A stretch of 15,973 bases of DNA, taken from assembly GCA_005798925.1 (NCBI GenBank), contig SYID01000179.1, positions 1 through 15,973 of the forward strand, given 5' to 3'. The notes under the pieces were generated by a model. It had not been told where the DNA came from. It did no database searches and was given only the letters and a program-made list of their open reading frames with translations. The position numbers and the translations under genes are program-made. The stretch comes from Verrucomicrobiota bacterium (GTDB lineage: Bacteria > Verrucomicrobiota > Verrucomicrobiia > Opitutales > UBA953). Below, piece by piece: positions 1-12,422 of this stretch (positions are counted from its first letter, which is position 1; each line of letters opens with the position of its first letter).

Positions 1-724
1 AAAGCTCGAACTTCCCGGGCTTCTGGTTGGAGGCGCCGGTGAACGCACCTTTCTCGTGGCCGAAGAGTTCGGATTCGATCAGGTTCTCGGGGATCGCGGC
101 GCAGTTGACCGCGAGGACCGGACCCTTGGCGCGCAGGGAATGCTGGTGGATGCAGCGGGCGACGAGTTCCTTGCCCGTGCCGCTCTCGCCCGTGATGAGG
201 ACCGTGGCGTCGCTGGCCGCGACCTGGCCGATCGACTTCAGGACTTCCTGCATGGGTTCGGAACTGCCGACGATGCCTTCCTTGTAGTCGGCCGGGTTCA
301 CGAGCATGCGGGTCGACCTCGTCGCGGAGGCGAGGTCGCGTCGCGCGGACAGGGCCTTGTCGACGAGCGCGATGAGCTTCGCCTGGTCGAACGGCTTCAT
401 GACATAGTCATAGGCCCCGAACTTCATCGCCTCGATGGCGGTCTGCGTGGTGCCGAACGCGGTCATGAGGATGACCATCGCCTGCGGCTGCGCGCCGCGG
501 AGCATCTGCAAGGTCTCGATGCCGGTCATCCCGCCCATGCGGTTGTCGAGCAAGATGACGTCGGGCTGCTCGCGCTTGGCGGACACGACGCCGCTTTCGC
601 CGCTGTCGGCTTCGATCACCGCGTGACCGAGCCCGGCCAGCGCGCGGCGGAGCGAATAGCGGAGATCCTTGTCGTCATCGATGACCAGGACTTTCGCGTT
701 CGGAACGGCGGGGTTGGCACTCAT
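1..724 (-). CDS. Sigma-54-dependent response regulator (NtrC family), N-terminal part; runs off the left edge
   Basis: Two-component transcription activator that works with sigma-54 RNA polymerase. About 241 residues are visible. A receiver domain (about 10-125) has the acidic cluster DDD at 16-18, the likely phospho-acceptor D60, T88 and K110 in MKPF. An AAA+ domain follows from about 150, with Walker A GESGTGKE at 179-186 and the sigma-54-contacting GAFTGA loop at 226-231, so it should be a true sigma-54 activator and not a degenerate relative. The rest of the AAA+ domain and the DNA-binding helix-turn-helix lie outside the window. After D60 the usual RMPG reads RMGG. The ATG at 724 is the only start: no ATG, GTG or TTG occurs in frame back to the preceding stop, and no Shine-Dalgarno sequence is visible. 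A sigma-54-type promoter lies only about 15 bases upstream. The cognate kinase and target genes are not in view, so the regulated process is unknown. Confidence 0.95.
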   Translation of the reverse strand, partial: MSANPAVPNAKVLVIDDDKDLRYSLRRALAGLGHAVIEADSGESGVVSAKREQPDVILLDNRMGGMTGIETLQMLRGAQPQAMVILMTAFGTTQTAIEAMKFGAYDYVMKPFDQAKLIALVDKALSARRDLASATRSTRMLVNPADYKEGIVGSSEPMQEVLKSIGQVAASDATVLITGESGTGKELVARCIHQHSLRAKGPVLAVNCAAIPENLIESELFGHEKGAFTGASNQKPGKFEL

Positions 725-738
725 GATGAGTAAAAGTA

Positions 739-754
739 GGCAGAATCCGTGCCA
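739..754 (-). promoter_or_regulatory. Candidate sigma-54 (-24/-12) promoter facing the NtrC-type regulator
   Basis: Read on the minus strand, the bases are TGGCACGGATTCTGCC. The -24 block TGGCACG matches the consensus exactly, and GG and GC are separated by the required 10 bases. The -12 block is CTGC instead of TTGC. Transcription would start near base 728, only about 4 bases before the ATG at 724, giving a nearly leaderless message. This fits the absence of a Shine-Dalgarno sequence. The downstream gene itself encodes a sigma-54 activator, so autoregulation is plausible. It is a motif match only. Confidence 0.5.
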
Positions 755-795
755 GCGGAGCCCTGATTCCCAAAATGCCCTAATACAGGCTTTAT

Positions 796-812
796 GGCAA
801 TCTAGGATTGTC
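796..812. promoter_or_regulatory. 17-base palindrome in the divergent spacer (possible activator or operator site)
   Basis: The bases GGCAATCTAGGATTGTC form CAATC-tag-GATTG flanked by G-T and G-C pairs. The centre lies about 76 bases upstream of the start expected from the sigma-54 candidate, roughly where an enhancer-binding protein could bind. It is also about 75 bases upstream of the SanA-like gene, so it could serve either direction. Size and symmetry resemble a dimer binding site; the binding protein is unknown. Confidence 0.35.
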
Positions 813-878
813 TAATTTTAAGCAAAACCCTCGGCATACCCCCTTGCCAAGGAGAATTGAGCGGTAAAAGTCGTTTAT

Positions 879-1514
879 ATGCCTCTTTGGCTCAAACGTA
901 GCGCAGCGACGATGATGACCCTGCTTGGGGTCTTCTTGGTCTTTTCAAACCTCTGGGTTTGGTCGGCGGGTCTAGGCCGATTGGCGGAAAAGACCGATGA
1001 AGTCCCCGCCGGCTCGGTCTTGGTCCTCCTAGGGACGATCGAATTCGATCAGCGGACCGGTGAGAGCACCGGCACTTACGGGCCGCGCATCGCCGCCGCC
1101 GCCGAGCTGGCGCGGTCGGGTCGGGTCAAGCTCGTCGTGACATCCGGCATCGAAGTCCAGGCGCGCACGATGGCGGCGCAGCTGCGGGCGGCGGGCGTCA
1201 CATGTCCGATCGTCGAAGACCCTTATGGTTGGCGGACTTTGGATTCGGTGCGGCGAGCGCAGGCCTGCTATCCCGACGACCATGTCGTTTTCGTCTCGCA
1301 AGGCTGGCACTGCGTGCGGGCGCTCTGGCTGGCCGACCGCGTCGCTTTGCGCGCCTCGGCCTATCCTGCGGCCTTCGGCGACGGGTGGCGGCCGGTCCTA
1401 AGCGCCTTGCGTGATTGCCTCGCCAAGCCCAAGGCGCTCATCGACCGCTTCGTCCTCGGTGACCCGCTCACGTCGGACGTCCTGGCGCATCAAGGCAATC
1501 AGCCGCATCGCTGA
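879..1514 (+). CDS. SanA/YdcF-like DUF218 membrane-anchored protein
   Basis: This 211-residue protein has an N-terminal signal-anchor helix at about 10-31 and then a Rossmann-like DUF218 domain. Motifs of the family are visible: VLVLLGT at 47-53, TSG at 88-90, the RTLDS segment at 119-123, and SQGWHCVRAL at 140-149, which matches the family's SQ-x-FH-x-x-RA signature. In Escherichia coli, SanA affects envelope barrier function and vancomycin exclusion, and ElyC affects envelope biogenesis; biochemical activity is not settled for most members. The domain is expected on the periplasmic face. The start is the first ATG after an in-frame stop at 858-860. An AAGGAG stretch at 849-854 is about 24 bases away, too far for an ordinary ribosome binding site. 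The gene converges with dprA, the two stop codons being one base apart, with no terminator between. The exact subfamily is uncertain. Confidence 0.85.
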   Translation: MPLWLKRSAATMMTLLGVFLVFSNLWVWSAGLGRLAEKTDEVPAGSVLVLLGTIEFDQRTGESTGTYGPRIAAAAELARSGRVKLVVTSGIEVQARTMAAQLRAAGVTCPIVEDPYGWRTLDSVRRAQACYPDDHVVFVSQGWHCVRALWLADRVALRASAYPAAFGDGWRPVLSALRDCLAKPKALIDRFVLGDPLTSDVLAHQGNQPHR

Positions 1515-1515
1515 T

Positions 1516-2601
1516 TCAGGCGCGTTCGTGGCGGCCGTCGGGCCGGCGCGCGAGCACCCCGCGCAGTTCCATCATCGTCAGGCTCACGGCCGCCTCCGCC
1601 GCGGAGCAATCCGCCAACGCGGCCAGGCTGTCGGCGTCGTGGGCGGCCCCGCCGGCGAAATGCGGCAGCCAGCGGGCGAATTCCGGCGGATCCGCGGCGA
1701 GCGCCAGCGCGGGCGACCCGCGGCTCTCGCCGAGTTCGGCGAGGATCTCGTCGACCGAGGTCACCAGTGTCGCGCCGTCGCGGATGAGCGCGTGGCAGCC
1801 GCGGCTGGATGGGCTGTCGGCCCGGCCCGGCACGGCGCAGATCGTCTTGCCCAGGTCGGCGGCGAAGCGCGCGGTGATCATGCTGCCGCCGTCGACGTCG
1901 GTCTCGACGACCACCATGACGCGGACCAACCCGGCGACGATGCGGTTACGCTGAGGGAAGGTCTGCCGGTCGGCGGGTCGGCCGAGCGGGAATTCCGACA
2001 ACACGCACCCTTCGGCTTTCATCTTCGTCCGCAGGCGCACCGCTTCCGGCGGGAAGGTGAGGTCGAGCCCGTGGCCGACGACCGCGGCCGTCCGGCCGCC
2101 GGCGTCGAGCGCGCCTTCATGCGCGGCGGTGTCGATCCCCCGGGCCAGCCCGCTCACGATCCACCAGCCTTCCCGGGCGAGGTCTCGGGCGAAGGCGCGG
2201 GCGAGCGAAGCCCCGTACGCCGTGCAATGGCGCGATCCGATGACGCCCACGGCGCGTTCGGTCGGGAAAGCGGCGCCCTCGGCGTACAGCACCAGCGGCG
2301 GATCCCAGAGCCTCGTCAGCGGCGACGGCCACGCATCGTCGTCCGCGCTCAGCAGCCGGAAGCCTAGTTCGCGGGCGCGCCCCATCTCCCGCGCCCAGTC
2401 GAATTCGCGCGCCGCGATCGCCGCGGCGACGGGTTTGCTGACGCCCTCCACGCCGGCGAGCTGTTCGGCCGGCGCGCCCAGCGCGACGGAAAGGTCGCCG
2501 CCGAAAGCGTCGCGCAGGCGGCGTACCGTCACCGGCCCGACGCCTTTCAGTCCGTTGAGCAGGACGCGTTGCGCGAGCGGGTCGGTCGGGATGGGTCGCA
2601 T
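1516..2601 (-). CDS. dprA: DNA-processing protein DprA (Smf)
   Basis: DprA binds incoming single-stranded DNA during natural transformation and loads RecA on it in the cytoplasm. From the ATG at 2601 the protein is 361 residues. A helix-hairpin-helix-like N-terminal region (GLKGVGPVTV) is followed by the Rossmann-like core: VGVIGSRHCTAYG, then SGLARGIDTAAHEGA, then FPQRNRIVAGL and GGSMITAR. A short C-terminal winged-helix-like tail (SAAEAAVSLTMMELRG) is also present, so the gene looks full length. An in-frame GTG at 2616 would add five residues; I prefer the ATG because of codon type, and neither start has a good Shine-Dalgarno sequence. It is the last gene of the leftward run, 22 bases after nnr. 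DprA is widespread even in species not known to be competent, so this gene alone does not prove transformability. Confidence 0.95.
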   Translation of the reverse strand: MRPIPTDPLAQRVLLNGLKGVGPVTVRRLRDAFGGDLSVALGAPAEQLAGVEGVSKPVAAAIAAREFDWAREMGRARELGFRLLSADDDAWPSPLTRLWDPPLVLYAEGAAFPTERAVGVIGSRHCTAYGASLARAFARDLAREGWWIVSGLARGIDTAAHEGALDAGGRTAAVVGHGLDLTFPPEAVRLRTKMKAEGCVLSEFPLGRPADRQTFPQRNRIVAGLVRVMVVVETDVDGGSMITARFAADLGKTICAVPGRADSPSSRGCHALIRDGATLVTSVDEILAELGESRGSPALALAADPPEFARWLPHFAGGAAHDADSLAALADCSAAEAAVSLTMMELRGVLARRPDGRHERA

Positions 2602-2623
2602 CCCGTCAGCCAGCACTCCGCGT

Positions 2624-4117
2624 TCAGCCGCGCAAGACCGGGGACAGCCCAGCCAGGAGGTCGGTGGTTCGCACCGCTTCCTCCCCTTGGTTTTCCCTCA
2701 GCCAATCCGCGGCGCGCGCATGCCAGGTCGTCGCCAGCGCCACGGCGTCGAGCGGCGAGAGGCCGAGTTCGCGCCGGCGCGCGAGGACCGAGGCGACGAT
2801 GCCCGCGAGCAGGTCGCCGGCCCCGCCGCGCGCGAGCACCGGGCCGCCGAAGGGGACGTGGAGGACGCGGACGCCGTCCGTGACGCAGGTCAGCGGGCCT
2901 TTGAGCACGACGAGGGTCTTCGTCTTGCGCGCATAGGCGCGGGCCGCGGCCACGGAGGCCGGCCGGCCGCTGAGACGCTCGAATTCGCCGGCGTGCGGCA
3001 GGAGCACGCGGACCTTCGCGCCCGCGGCGGACCTGATGATCCTCGGCCGGAGCGCGTCGGCGTCGAGGACGAGGTCCGACTTGGCTGAGGCGGCGATCGC
3101 CCCGATGAACTTCAGGGCTTTCTCGCCCATGCCCGATCCGAGCAGGACCACGTCCTTGTCCGCGAGCAACGCGCGGACTTCTTTCAGGTTCGTCGAGGCG
3201 AGAGAACCCTCTTTTCCCGTGCGCAGGCCTCTCCACATCGCCTCAGGGTAGGCCACGGCCGCTTTCGAGCGGACGGATTCCGGAAGGCAGGTCGTGACCA
3301 GGGCCGCGCCGGAGCGGAGGGCGGCGGCGGTGTTCATGAGGACGGCGCCGGGCATGCGGTCCGAACCGCCGACGATGAGCAGGCGGCCATGGTGTCGCTT
3401 GTCGCTGCGCGCGCGGCGCGGTTTGGTGAGCGGCGTGAGGGCGGCGGCGGTCACGCAGGCTTCTTCGGTCTCGCCGAGGGGCAGGCCGATGTCGAGGACG
3501 CGGAGGCGGCCGACGAAGCGGGCGGCCCTCGGCGCTAGCAGCGGGCGTTTCAGGCAGCCGATCGAGACCGTCAGGTCGGCGCGGAAAGCCGGGCCGTTCG
3601 CATCGTCCCCCAGACCGCTCGGCAGGTCGACCGCGATGCGCAGCCCGCGGAGCGCCTCGGTCGCGCGAAGGAACGTGCGAAGCTCGGCCGAGAGAGGCGC
3701 GCGGAATCCTTGGCCGAGGACGCCGTCGAAGATCAGGTCGAATTCGTGATCGGCGAGCCGGCGGAGGCTGGCCGCGGCGATGACGCCGATGCGGACACCC
3801 GGCTTGCGGGCGGCCCAGGCGCGCCGGGCTTGATCACGGGCCGGACCGCCCTCGGCGAAGACCGCGATGATCTCCGCGCCGCGGCGGGCGCAATGCAGGG
3901 CGGCGAGGAAGGCGTCGGCGCCGTTGTTCCCTTTGCCCGCGAGCACCAGGATGCGTTTCGCCGGGCGGCCGAGCAACGCGAGGGCCTCCTTGGCCACTCC
4001 CCGGGCGGCGAAGCCCATGAGTTCCCAGGAAAGGGCCGCGTCCCCGGCGAGGAAAGCCGCTTCGGCGGCCGCGGCTTCGGCGCAGGTCAGGACCGGCAGG
4101 CGGGCGGCGGCGCTCAT
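2624..4117 (-). CDS. nnr: Bifunctional NAD(P)HX epimerase / ADP- or ATP-dependent NAD(P)HX dehydratase
   Basis: Repairs hydrated NADH and NADPH. The N-terminal YjeF_N domain interconverts R and S epimers of NAD(P)HX, and the C-terminal carbohydrate-kinase-like domain dehydrates the S form using ADP or ATP. The protein is 497 residues, normal for the fusion. Epimerase marks: AGKGNNGAD at 60-68, DGVLGQG at 131-137, VDLPSG at 163-168. Dehydratase marks: GRLLIVGGS at 244-252, LDADAL at 351-356, LLPHAGEFERL at 372-382, VVLKGP at 403-408, and GGAGDLLAGI at 431-440 with the expected catalytic Asp435. The family's NNGGDG reads NNGADA here, and GTGD reads GAGD. The frame is open further upstream, but those 37 residues overlap acpS and look nothing like YjeF; the ATG at 4117 begins recognisable sequence and sits just after the acpS stop codon. 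Confidence 0.93.
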   Translation of the reverse strand: MSAAARLPVLTCAEAAAAEAAFLAGDAALSWELMGFAARGVAKEALALLGRPAKRILVLAGKGNNGADAFLAALHCARRGAEIIAVFAEGGPARDQARRAWAARKPGVRIGVIAAASLRRLADHEFDLIFDGVLGQGFRAPLSAELRTFLRATEALRGLRIAVDLPSGLGDDANGPAFRADLTVSIGCLKRPLLAPRAARFVGRLRVLDIGLPLGETEEACVTAAALTPLTKPRRARSDKRHHGRLLIVGGSDRMPGAVLMNTAAALRSGAALVTTCLPESVRSKAAVAYPEAMWRGLRTGKEGSLASTNLKEVRALLADKDVVLLGSGMGEKALKFIGAIAASAKSDLVLDADALRPRIIRSAAGAKVRVLLPHAGEFERLSGRPASVAAARAYARKTKTLVVLKGPLTCVTDGVRVLHVPFGGPVLARGGAGDLLAGIVASVLARRRELGLSPLDAVALATTWHARAADWLRENQGEEAVRTTDLLAGLSPVLRG

Positions 4118-4121
4118 GGCG

Positions 4122-4517
4122 TCAGCGCACCAGCACCACGAAGGCCTGGGCGAGCGTGTCGGTGTGCGTGAGCGAGATGAGCAGCCGCGAGGCGCCGCGG
4201 GCGGCCAGGAGCGCGCGCGCCTTGTCATCGAGCACGACGTCCGGTTCGCCGACGGGTCCGCTGAGCACGCCGACGCTCGTCAGGGAGAACTCGGCGCCGA
4301 TGCCGGTGCCGAAGGCCTTGCTGGCCGCTTCCTTGGCCGCGAAGCGGGCGGCCAGCGAAGGGTAGGGGTCGGCCTTCGCCAGGCAGAGCCGCTGCTCCGC
4401 GGGCGTGAAGATCTTGTCGAGGAACGCCGCTCCGTGCCTCAGGTGCGCCGAGCGGATGCGGCTGATCTCCGTGAGGTCCACGCCGACGCCGAGCACGTTG
4501 CCGCCTTCCAGGTTCAT
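4122..4517 (-). CDS. acpS: Holo-[acyl-carrier-protein] synthase
   Basis: Transfers 4'-phosphopantetheine from coenzyme A to apo-acyl carrier protein, the activating step for fatty acid synthesis. At 131 residues it has the usual AcpS size. VGVDLTEISRI at 11-21 supplies the Mg-binding Asp14, and FAAKEAASKAFGTG at 59-72 supplies Glu63 and the CoA-site lysine region. The C-terminal LISLTHTD at 113-120 corresponds to the family's SLSHT strand. Its ATG overlaps the pdxJ stop codon as ATGA (4517-4514), and nnr begins 4 bases after its stop, so the three genes are probably translated together. The pdxJ-acpS pairing is also common in proteobacteria, which supports both calls. Confidence 0.96.
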   Translation of the reverse strand: MNLEGGNVLGVGVDLTEISRIRSAHLRHGAAFLDKIFTPAEQRLCLAKADPYPSLAARFAAKEAASKAFGTGIGAEFSLTSVGVLSGPVGEPDVVLDDKARALLAARGASRLLISLTHTDTLAQAFVVLVR

Positions 4518-5269
4518 GCGGGGTTGGTCAGGCGCGCCTTCATCTCGGCCACCGCCCCGCGGACGCCCTTGAAGAGCGCGCGTGCGACGATCGAGTGACC
4601 GATGTTCAGTTCGTGCAGGTGCGGCAGCGTGAGGATGGCGCGGATGTTGTCGTAATTGATGCCGTGGCCGGCGTTGACGATCAGGCCCAGCTGATGGGCG
4701 TGCCCGCAGCCGGCGCGCAGGCGGGCGAGCTCGGCGTCGGCCGCCGGGGATTTCCAGGCGTTGGCGAACGCGCCCGTGTGGAGCTCCACGACGGGGGCGC
4801 CGACGGCGACGGCGGCATCGATCTGCGGCGCGTCGGGTCCGATGAAGAGCGAGACCTCGATGCCCGCGGCCTTGAGCGCCTGCGTCGTCTCGCGGACCCG
4901 CGCGAGCTGTCCGGCGACGTCCAGTCCGCCCTCGGTGGTGACTTCTTCGCGCGATTCCGGGACGAGGCAGACCGCCGCCGGGCGGAGTCGGACCGCGAAG
5001 TCCGTCATCGTCGGCGTGCAGGCCATCTCGAGGTTGAGACGGAGGCCGGGGATCGCGGCGATCGCATGGACGTCGTCGTCCTGGATATGGCGGCGGTCTT
5101 CGCGCAGGTGCAGGGTGATGCCGTCGGCGCCGCCCGCGAGGGCTTCGCGCGTGAACGCGACCACGTCCGGCTCGGCGTGCGGCGACAGGTGCGCGCCGCG
5201 GTAACGCGCCTGTCGGAGCGTCGCGGCGTGGTCGATGTTGACGCCAAGGAGGAGGGGACGGGACGGCAT
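4514..5269 (-). CDS. pdxJ: Pyridoxine 5'-phosphate synthase
   Basis: Condenses 1-deoxy-D-xylulose 5-phosphate with 3-amino-2-oxopropyl phosphate, the ring-closing step of DXP-dependent vitamin B6 synthesis. The 251-residue TIM barrel shows LGVNIDHAATLRQAR at 8-22, GADGITLHLREDRRHI at 47-62, RLNLEMA at 77-83 with the catalytic-type Glu81, VNAGHGINY at 198-206 and ELNIGHSIVARALF at 220-233. All family positions look intact. Presence of PdxJ implies the DXP-dependent PLP route and not PdxS/PdxT. It starts 67 bases after uvrA ends and overlaps acpS by four bases. No good Shine-Dalgarno sequence precedes the ATG; a short inverted repeat lies just upstream. Confidence 0.97.
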   Translation of the reverse strand: MPSRPLLLGVNIDHAATLRQARYRGAHLSPHAEPDVVAFTREALAGGADGITLHLREDRRHIQDDDVHAIAAIPGLRLNLEMACTPTMTDFAVRLRPAAVCLVPESREEVTTEGGLDVAGQLARVRETTQALKAAGIEVSLFIGPDAPQIDAAVAVGAPVVELHTGAFANAWKSPAADAELARLRAGCGHAHQLGLIVNAGHGINYDNIRAILTLPHLHELNIGHSIVARALFKGVRGAVAEMKARLTNPA

Positions 5270-5278
5270 CGGACTTAG

Positions 5279-5295
5279 GAGGGTAGCAATACCTC
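5279..5295. other. Short inverted repeat just upstream of pdxJ
   Basis: GAGGGTAGCAATACCTC can fold as GAGG and TA paired with TA and CCTC, with one bulged G and a four-base loop. It starts about 10 bases upstream of the pdxJ ATG, in the uvrA-pdxJ gap, so on the message it would occupy the ribosome-binding region. The stem is only six pairs and no T-tract follows. It may be chance or a weak translational or processing element. Confidence 0.2.
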
Positions 5296-5336
5296 TCGGC
5301 GGGCCGGGGTCAAAGGGAACCGCAAGACCCGGCGAA

Positions 5337-10868
<5,532 letters not shown>

Positions 10869-10899
10869 CGGACACGAATCCGCCGACTTGGCAAACGCG

Positions 10900-11481
10900 C
10901 TAACGCGCCCGGCAACGAATCACGCCCTGCGGGGTGACGACCGCCTTTACTTTCAGGTCATGCGCTTCTTCCGGCAGGCGCGACAAGACTTGGAAAGCGT
11001 GGGCGTGGCCGAGCAGGAACGTCTTCCGAGGGGGCTTCGCCAGGAGGCGGTCGTAGAAACCGCCGCCGAAGCCGAGGCGCCGGCCGGCGCCGTCGAAGCC
11101 CAGGCCCGGCACGAGGATGAGGCCGGCTTCGGCCGGCGCGGCGCAGGGCGCGGAGGCTTTCGGTTCGCGGATGCCGAGGCGGGAAGGCCGGAGCGCGCCG
11201 AGGTCGGCGACCTCGTGGAGCACGAGCGTCGTCTTGTTCGTCACGCGCGGGAGAAGCAGGCGTTTGCCTTCGAGGAGCGCGAGCGCGAGGAGGGCGTCCG
11301 TCGGGAGTTCGCCGCCGAAGGACGCGTAGAGACAGACGGTCTTCGCCTGCTTCCACTCAGGGAGCTGCGTGATCAGCCGGGCGGCCGCGTCGCCGGCGAC
11401 CTGCAGTTCGCGGGGCGTGAGGGCGGCGCGGCGGGCCTTCAGTTCCGCGCGCAGTGCCTGCTTGGCGGCCCGGGCGTCCAT
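10900..11481 (-). CDS. 5-formyltetrahydrofolate cyclo-ligase
   Basis: Uses ATP to convert 5-formyl-tetrahydrofolate (folinic acid) to 5,10-methenyl-THF, returning an inhibitory folate to the one-carbon pool. The 193-residue length is typical. The family hallmark is clear: VPGLGFDGAGRRLGFGGGFY at 124-143, followed by DRLL. The C-terminal EEAHDLKVKAVVTPQG at 171-186 and the basic N-terminal helix (KQALRAELKARRAAL) also match the family. In E. coli the gene is named ygfA or fau. The start at 11481 lies 4 bases after the ctaB stop, indicating coupled translation, and uvrA follows after 31 bases. Functional linkage with heme A genes is not obvious; this looks like positional clustering. Confidence 0.95.
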   Translation of the reverse strand: MDARAAKQALRAELKARRAALTPRELQVAGDAAARLITQLPEWKQAKTVCLYASFGGELPTDALLALALLEGKRLLLPRVTNKTTLVLHEVADLGALRPSRLGIREPKASAPCAAPAEAGLILVPGLGFDGAGRRLGFGGGFYDRLLAKPPRKTFLLGHAHAFQVLSRLPEEAHDLKVKAVVTPQGVIRCRAR

Positions 11482-11485
11482 GGGC

Positions 11486-12370
11486 TCAGAAAAGCCGGTT
11501 GAGCGTCAGAGTCAACAGGACGACCGGGAGGTAAAGGATCGAAGCGATGAAGAGCGGCTTGGCGGCCGCGGCCCGTCGCTGCGGGAGGGCGAACTCGAGG
11601 GTGAGCTTGAAGAACCACGCGCCGGCGAGGAAGGAGACCCAGACGTAGGGGCTGGTCCAGCTCGGGAAGAAGTTCGTGGCGATGGCGCCGGCCACGACGA
11701 TCATCGGCAGGATGAAGGCGAGCGCCCAAGTCGCCGCCGAGCGGCCGGACGGATCGTCAACCGTGGCCACCTTGAAGCCGCCACGAGCGTAGTCCTCGCG
11801 GCACATCACCGCGAGGGCCATGAAGTGGGGGACCTGCCAGAAGAACAGCAGCGCGAAGAGCAGCCAGCCCATGCGGTCGATGGCGCCGAGCTTGGCCGCG
11901 GTGCCGATGATCGGCGGGATCGCGCCCGGCAGCGAGCCGACGAGCGTGCACCAGGACGTCAGCGTCTTGAGCGGCGTGTAGAGGAAAAGGTAGGAAAAAG
12001 CGGTCGCGGCGGTGAGGACGCCGGCCAGCGGGTTGGCGCCGAACCACACGAGGCCCACGCCGGCGACCAGGAGCAGCAGCCCGAAGAGCAGGGCGGCCCC
12101 GGGGCGGATCAGGCCGGCGGGAATCGGACGGTTGCGTGTCCGCTCCATCTTCGCGTCCGCGTCGCTCTCCCACCACATGTTGACCGCCCCGCAGCCGCCG
12201 GCGGCCAGGGCCGTGCCGAGGGCGAGGGAGACGAGGACGCGGGCGTCGGTCGGTTGCGCGGGCGCGCTGCAGAAATAACCGGCGAGGGAGGTCAGGACAG
12301 AGAGGAACGACAGCCGGGGCTTGGTCAGCTCCCAGTAGGCGGCAGGCAAAGATCCGGCACGTTCGCTCAT
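11486..12370 (-). CDS. ctaB: Protoheme IX farnesyltransferase (heme O synthase)
   Basis: Integral membrane prenyltransferase (also called CyoE/COX10) that adds a farnesyl group to heme B to give heme O. The 294-residue protein has about nine hydrophobic segments. The prenyl-diphosphate-binding Asp-rich motif is at 64-83: N64, then D70, D72, KM and RTRNRP. The second conserved segment YTPLKTLTSW is at 131-140, followed by GSLPGAIPP at 145-153. WQVPHFMALA at 178-187 and EDYARGGFK at 192-200 are typical. It follows ctaA by 52 bases, so the consecutive steps heme B to O to A are encoded together, in the order ctaA then ctaB. No oxidase subunit genes are adjacent. UbiA-family relatives such as menaquinone prenyltransferases are less likely because of the RTRNRP and WQVPHF motifs and the neighbouring ctaA. 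Confidence 0.95.
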   Translation of the reverse strand: MSERAGSLPAAYWELTKPRLSFLSVLTSLAGYFCSAPAQPTDARVLVSLALGTALAAGGCGAVNMWWESDADAKMERTRNRPIPAGLIRPGAALLFGLLLLVAGVGLVWFGANPLAGVLTAATAFSYLFLYTPLKTLTSWCTLVGSLPGAIPPIIGTAAKLGAIDRMGWLLFALLFFWQVPHFMALAVMCREDYARGGFKVATVDDPSGRSAATWALAFILPMIVVAGAIATNFFPSWTSPYVWVSFLAGAWFFKLTLEFALPQRRAAAAKPLFIASILYLPVVLLTLTLNRLF

Positions 12371-12422
12371 CGATGCTGTCGTGTCGGGTTTACGCGCGGG
12401 GTTAAAGGCAAATCCGCCGCTT

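Noticed and set aside
56..733. A 225-codon plus-strand frame at the left edge
   Set aside because: It is antisense to the receiver and AAA+ domains of the response regulator, whose motifs are unmistakable on the minus strand.
857..901. A possible TTG-started small upstream frame after AAGGAG, overlapping the SanA-like start
   Set aside because: The TTG is only 2 bases from the GGAG, the product would be about 14 residues, and there is no sign of a leader-peptide logic such as repeated codons or a following terminator.
2602..2616. GTG start of dprA at 2616
   Set aside because: It adds only five residues, has no better ribosome binding site, and a downstream ATG at 2601 is available; not excluded with certainty.
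4118..4228. Extension of nnr by 37 residues upstream of 4117
   Set aside because: It overlaps the end of acpS in another frame and reads as Arg/Ser/Pro-rich sequence unlike YjeF proteins; the ATG at 4117 fits the family and the gene spacing.
5277..5283. AGGAGGG-type Shine-Dalgarno sequence on the plus strand
   Set aside because: No plausible plus-strand gene begins downstream; that strand is antisense to uvrA. The purines are part of the small inverted repeat near pdxJ.
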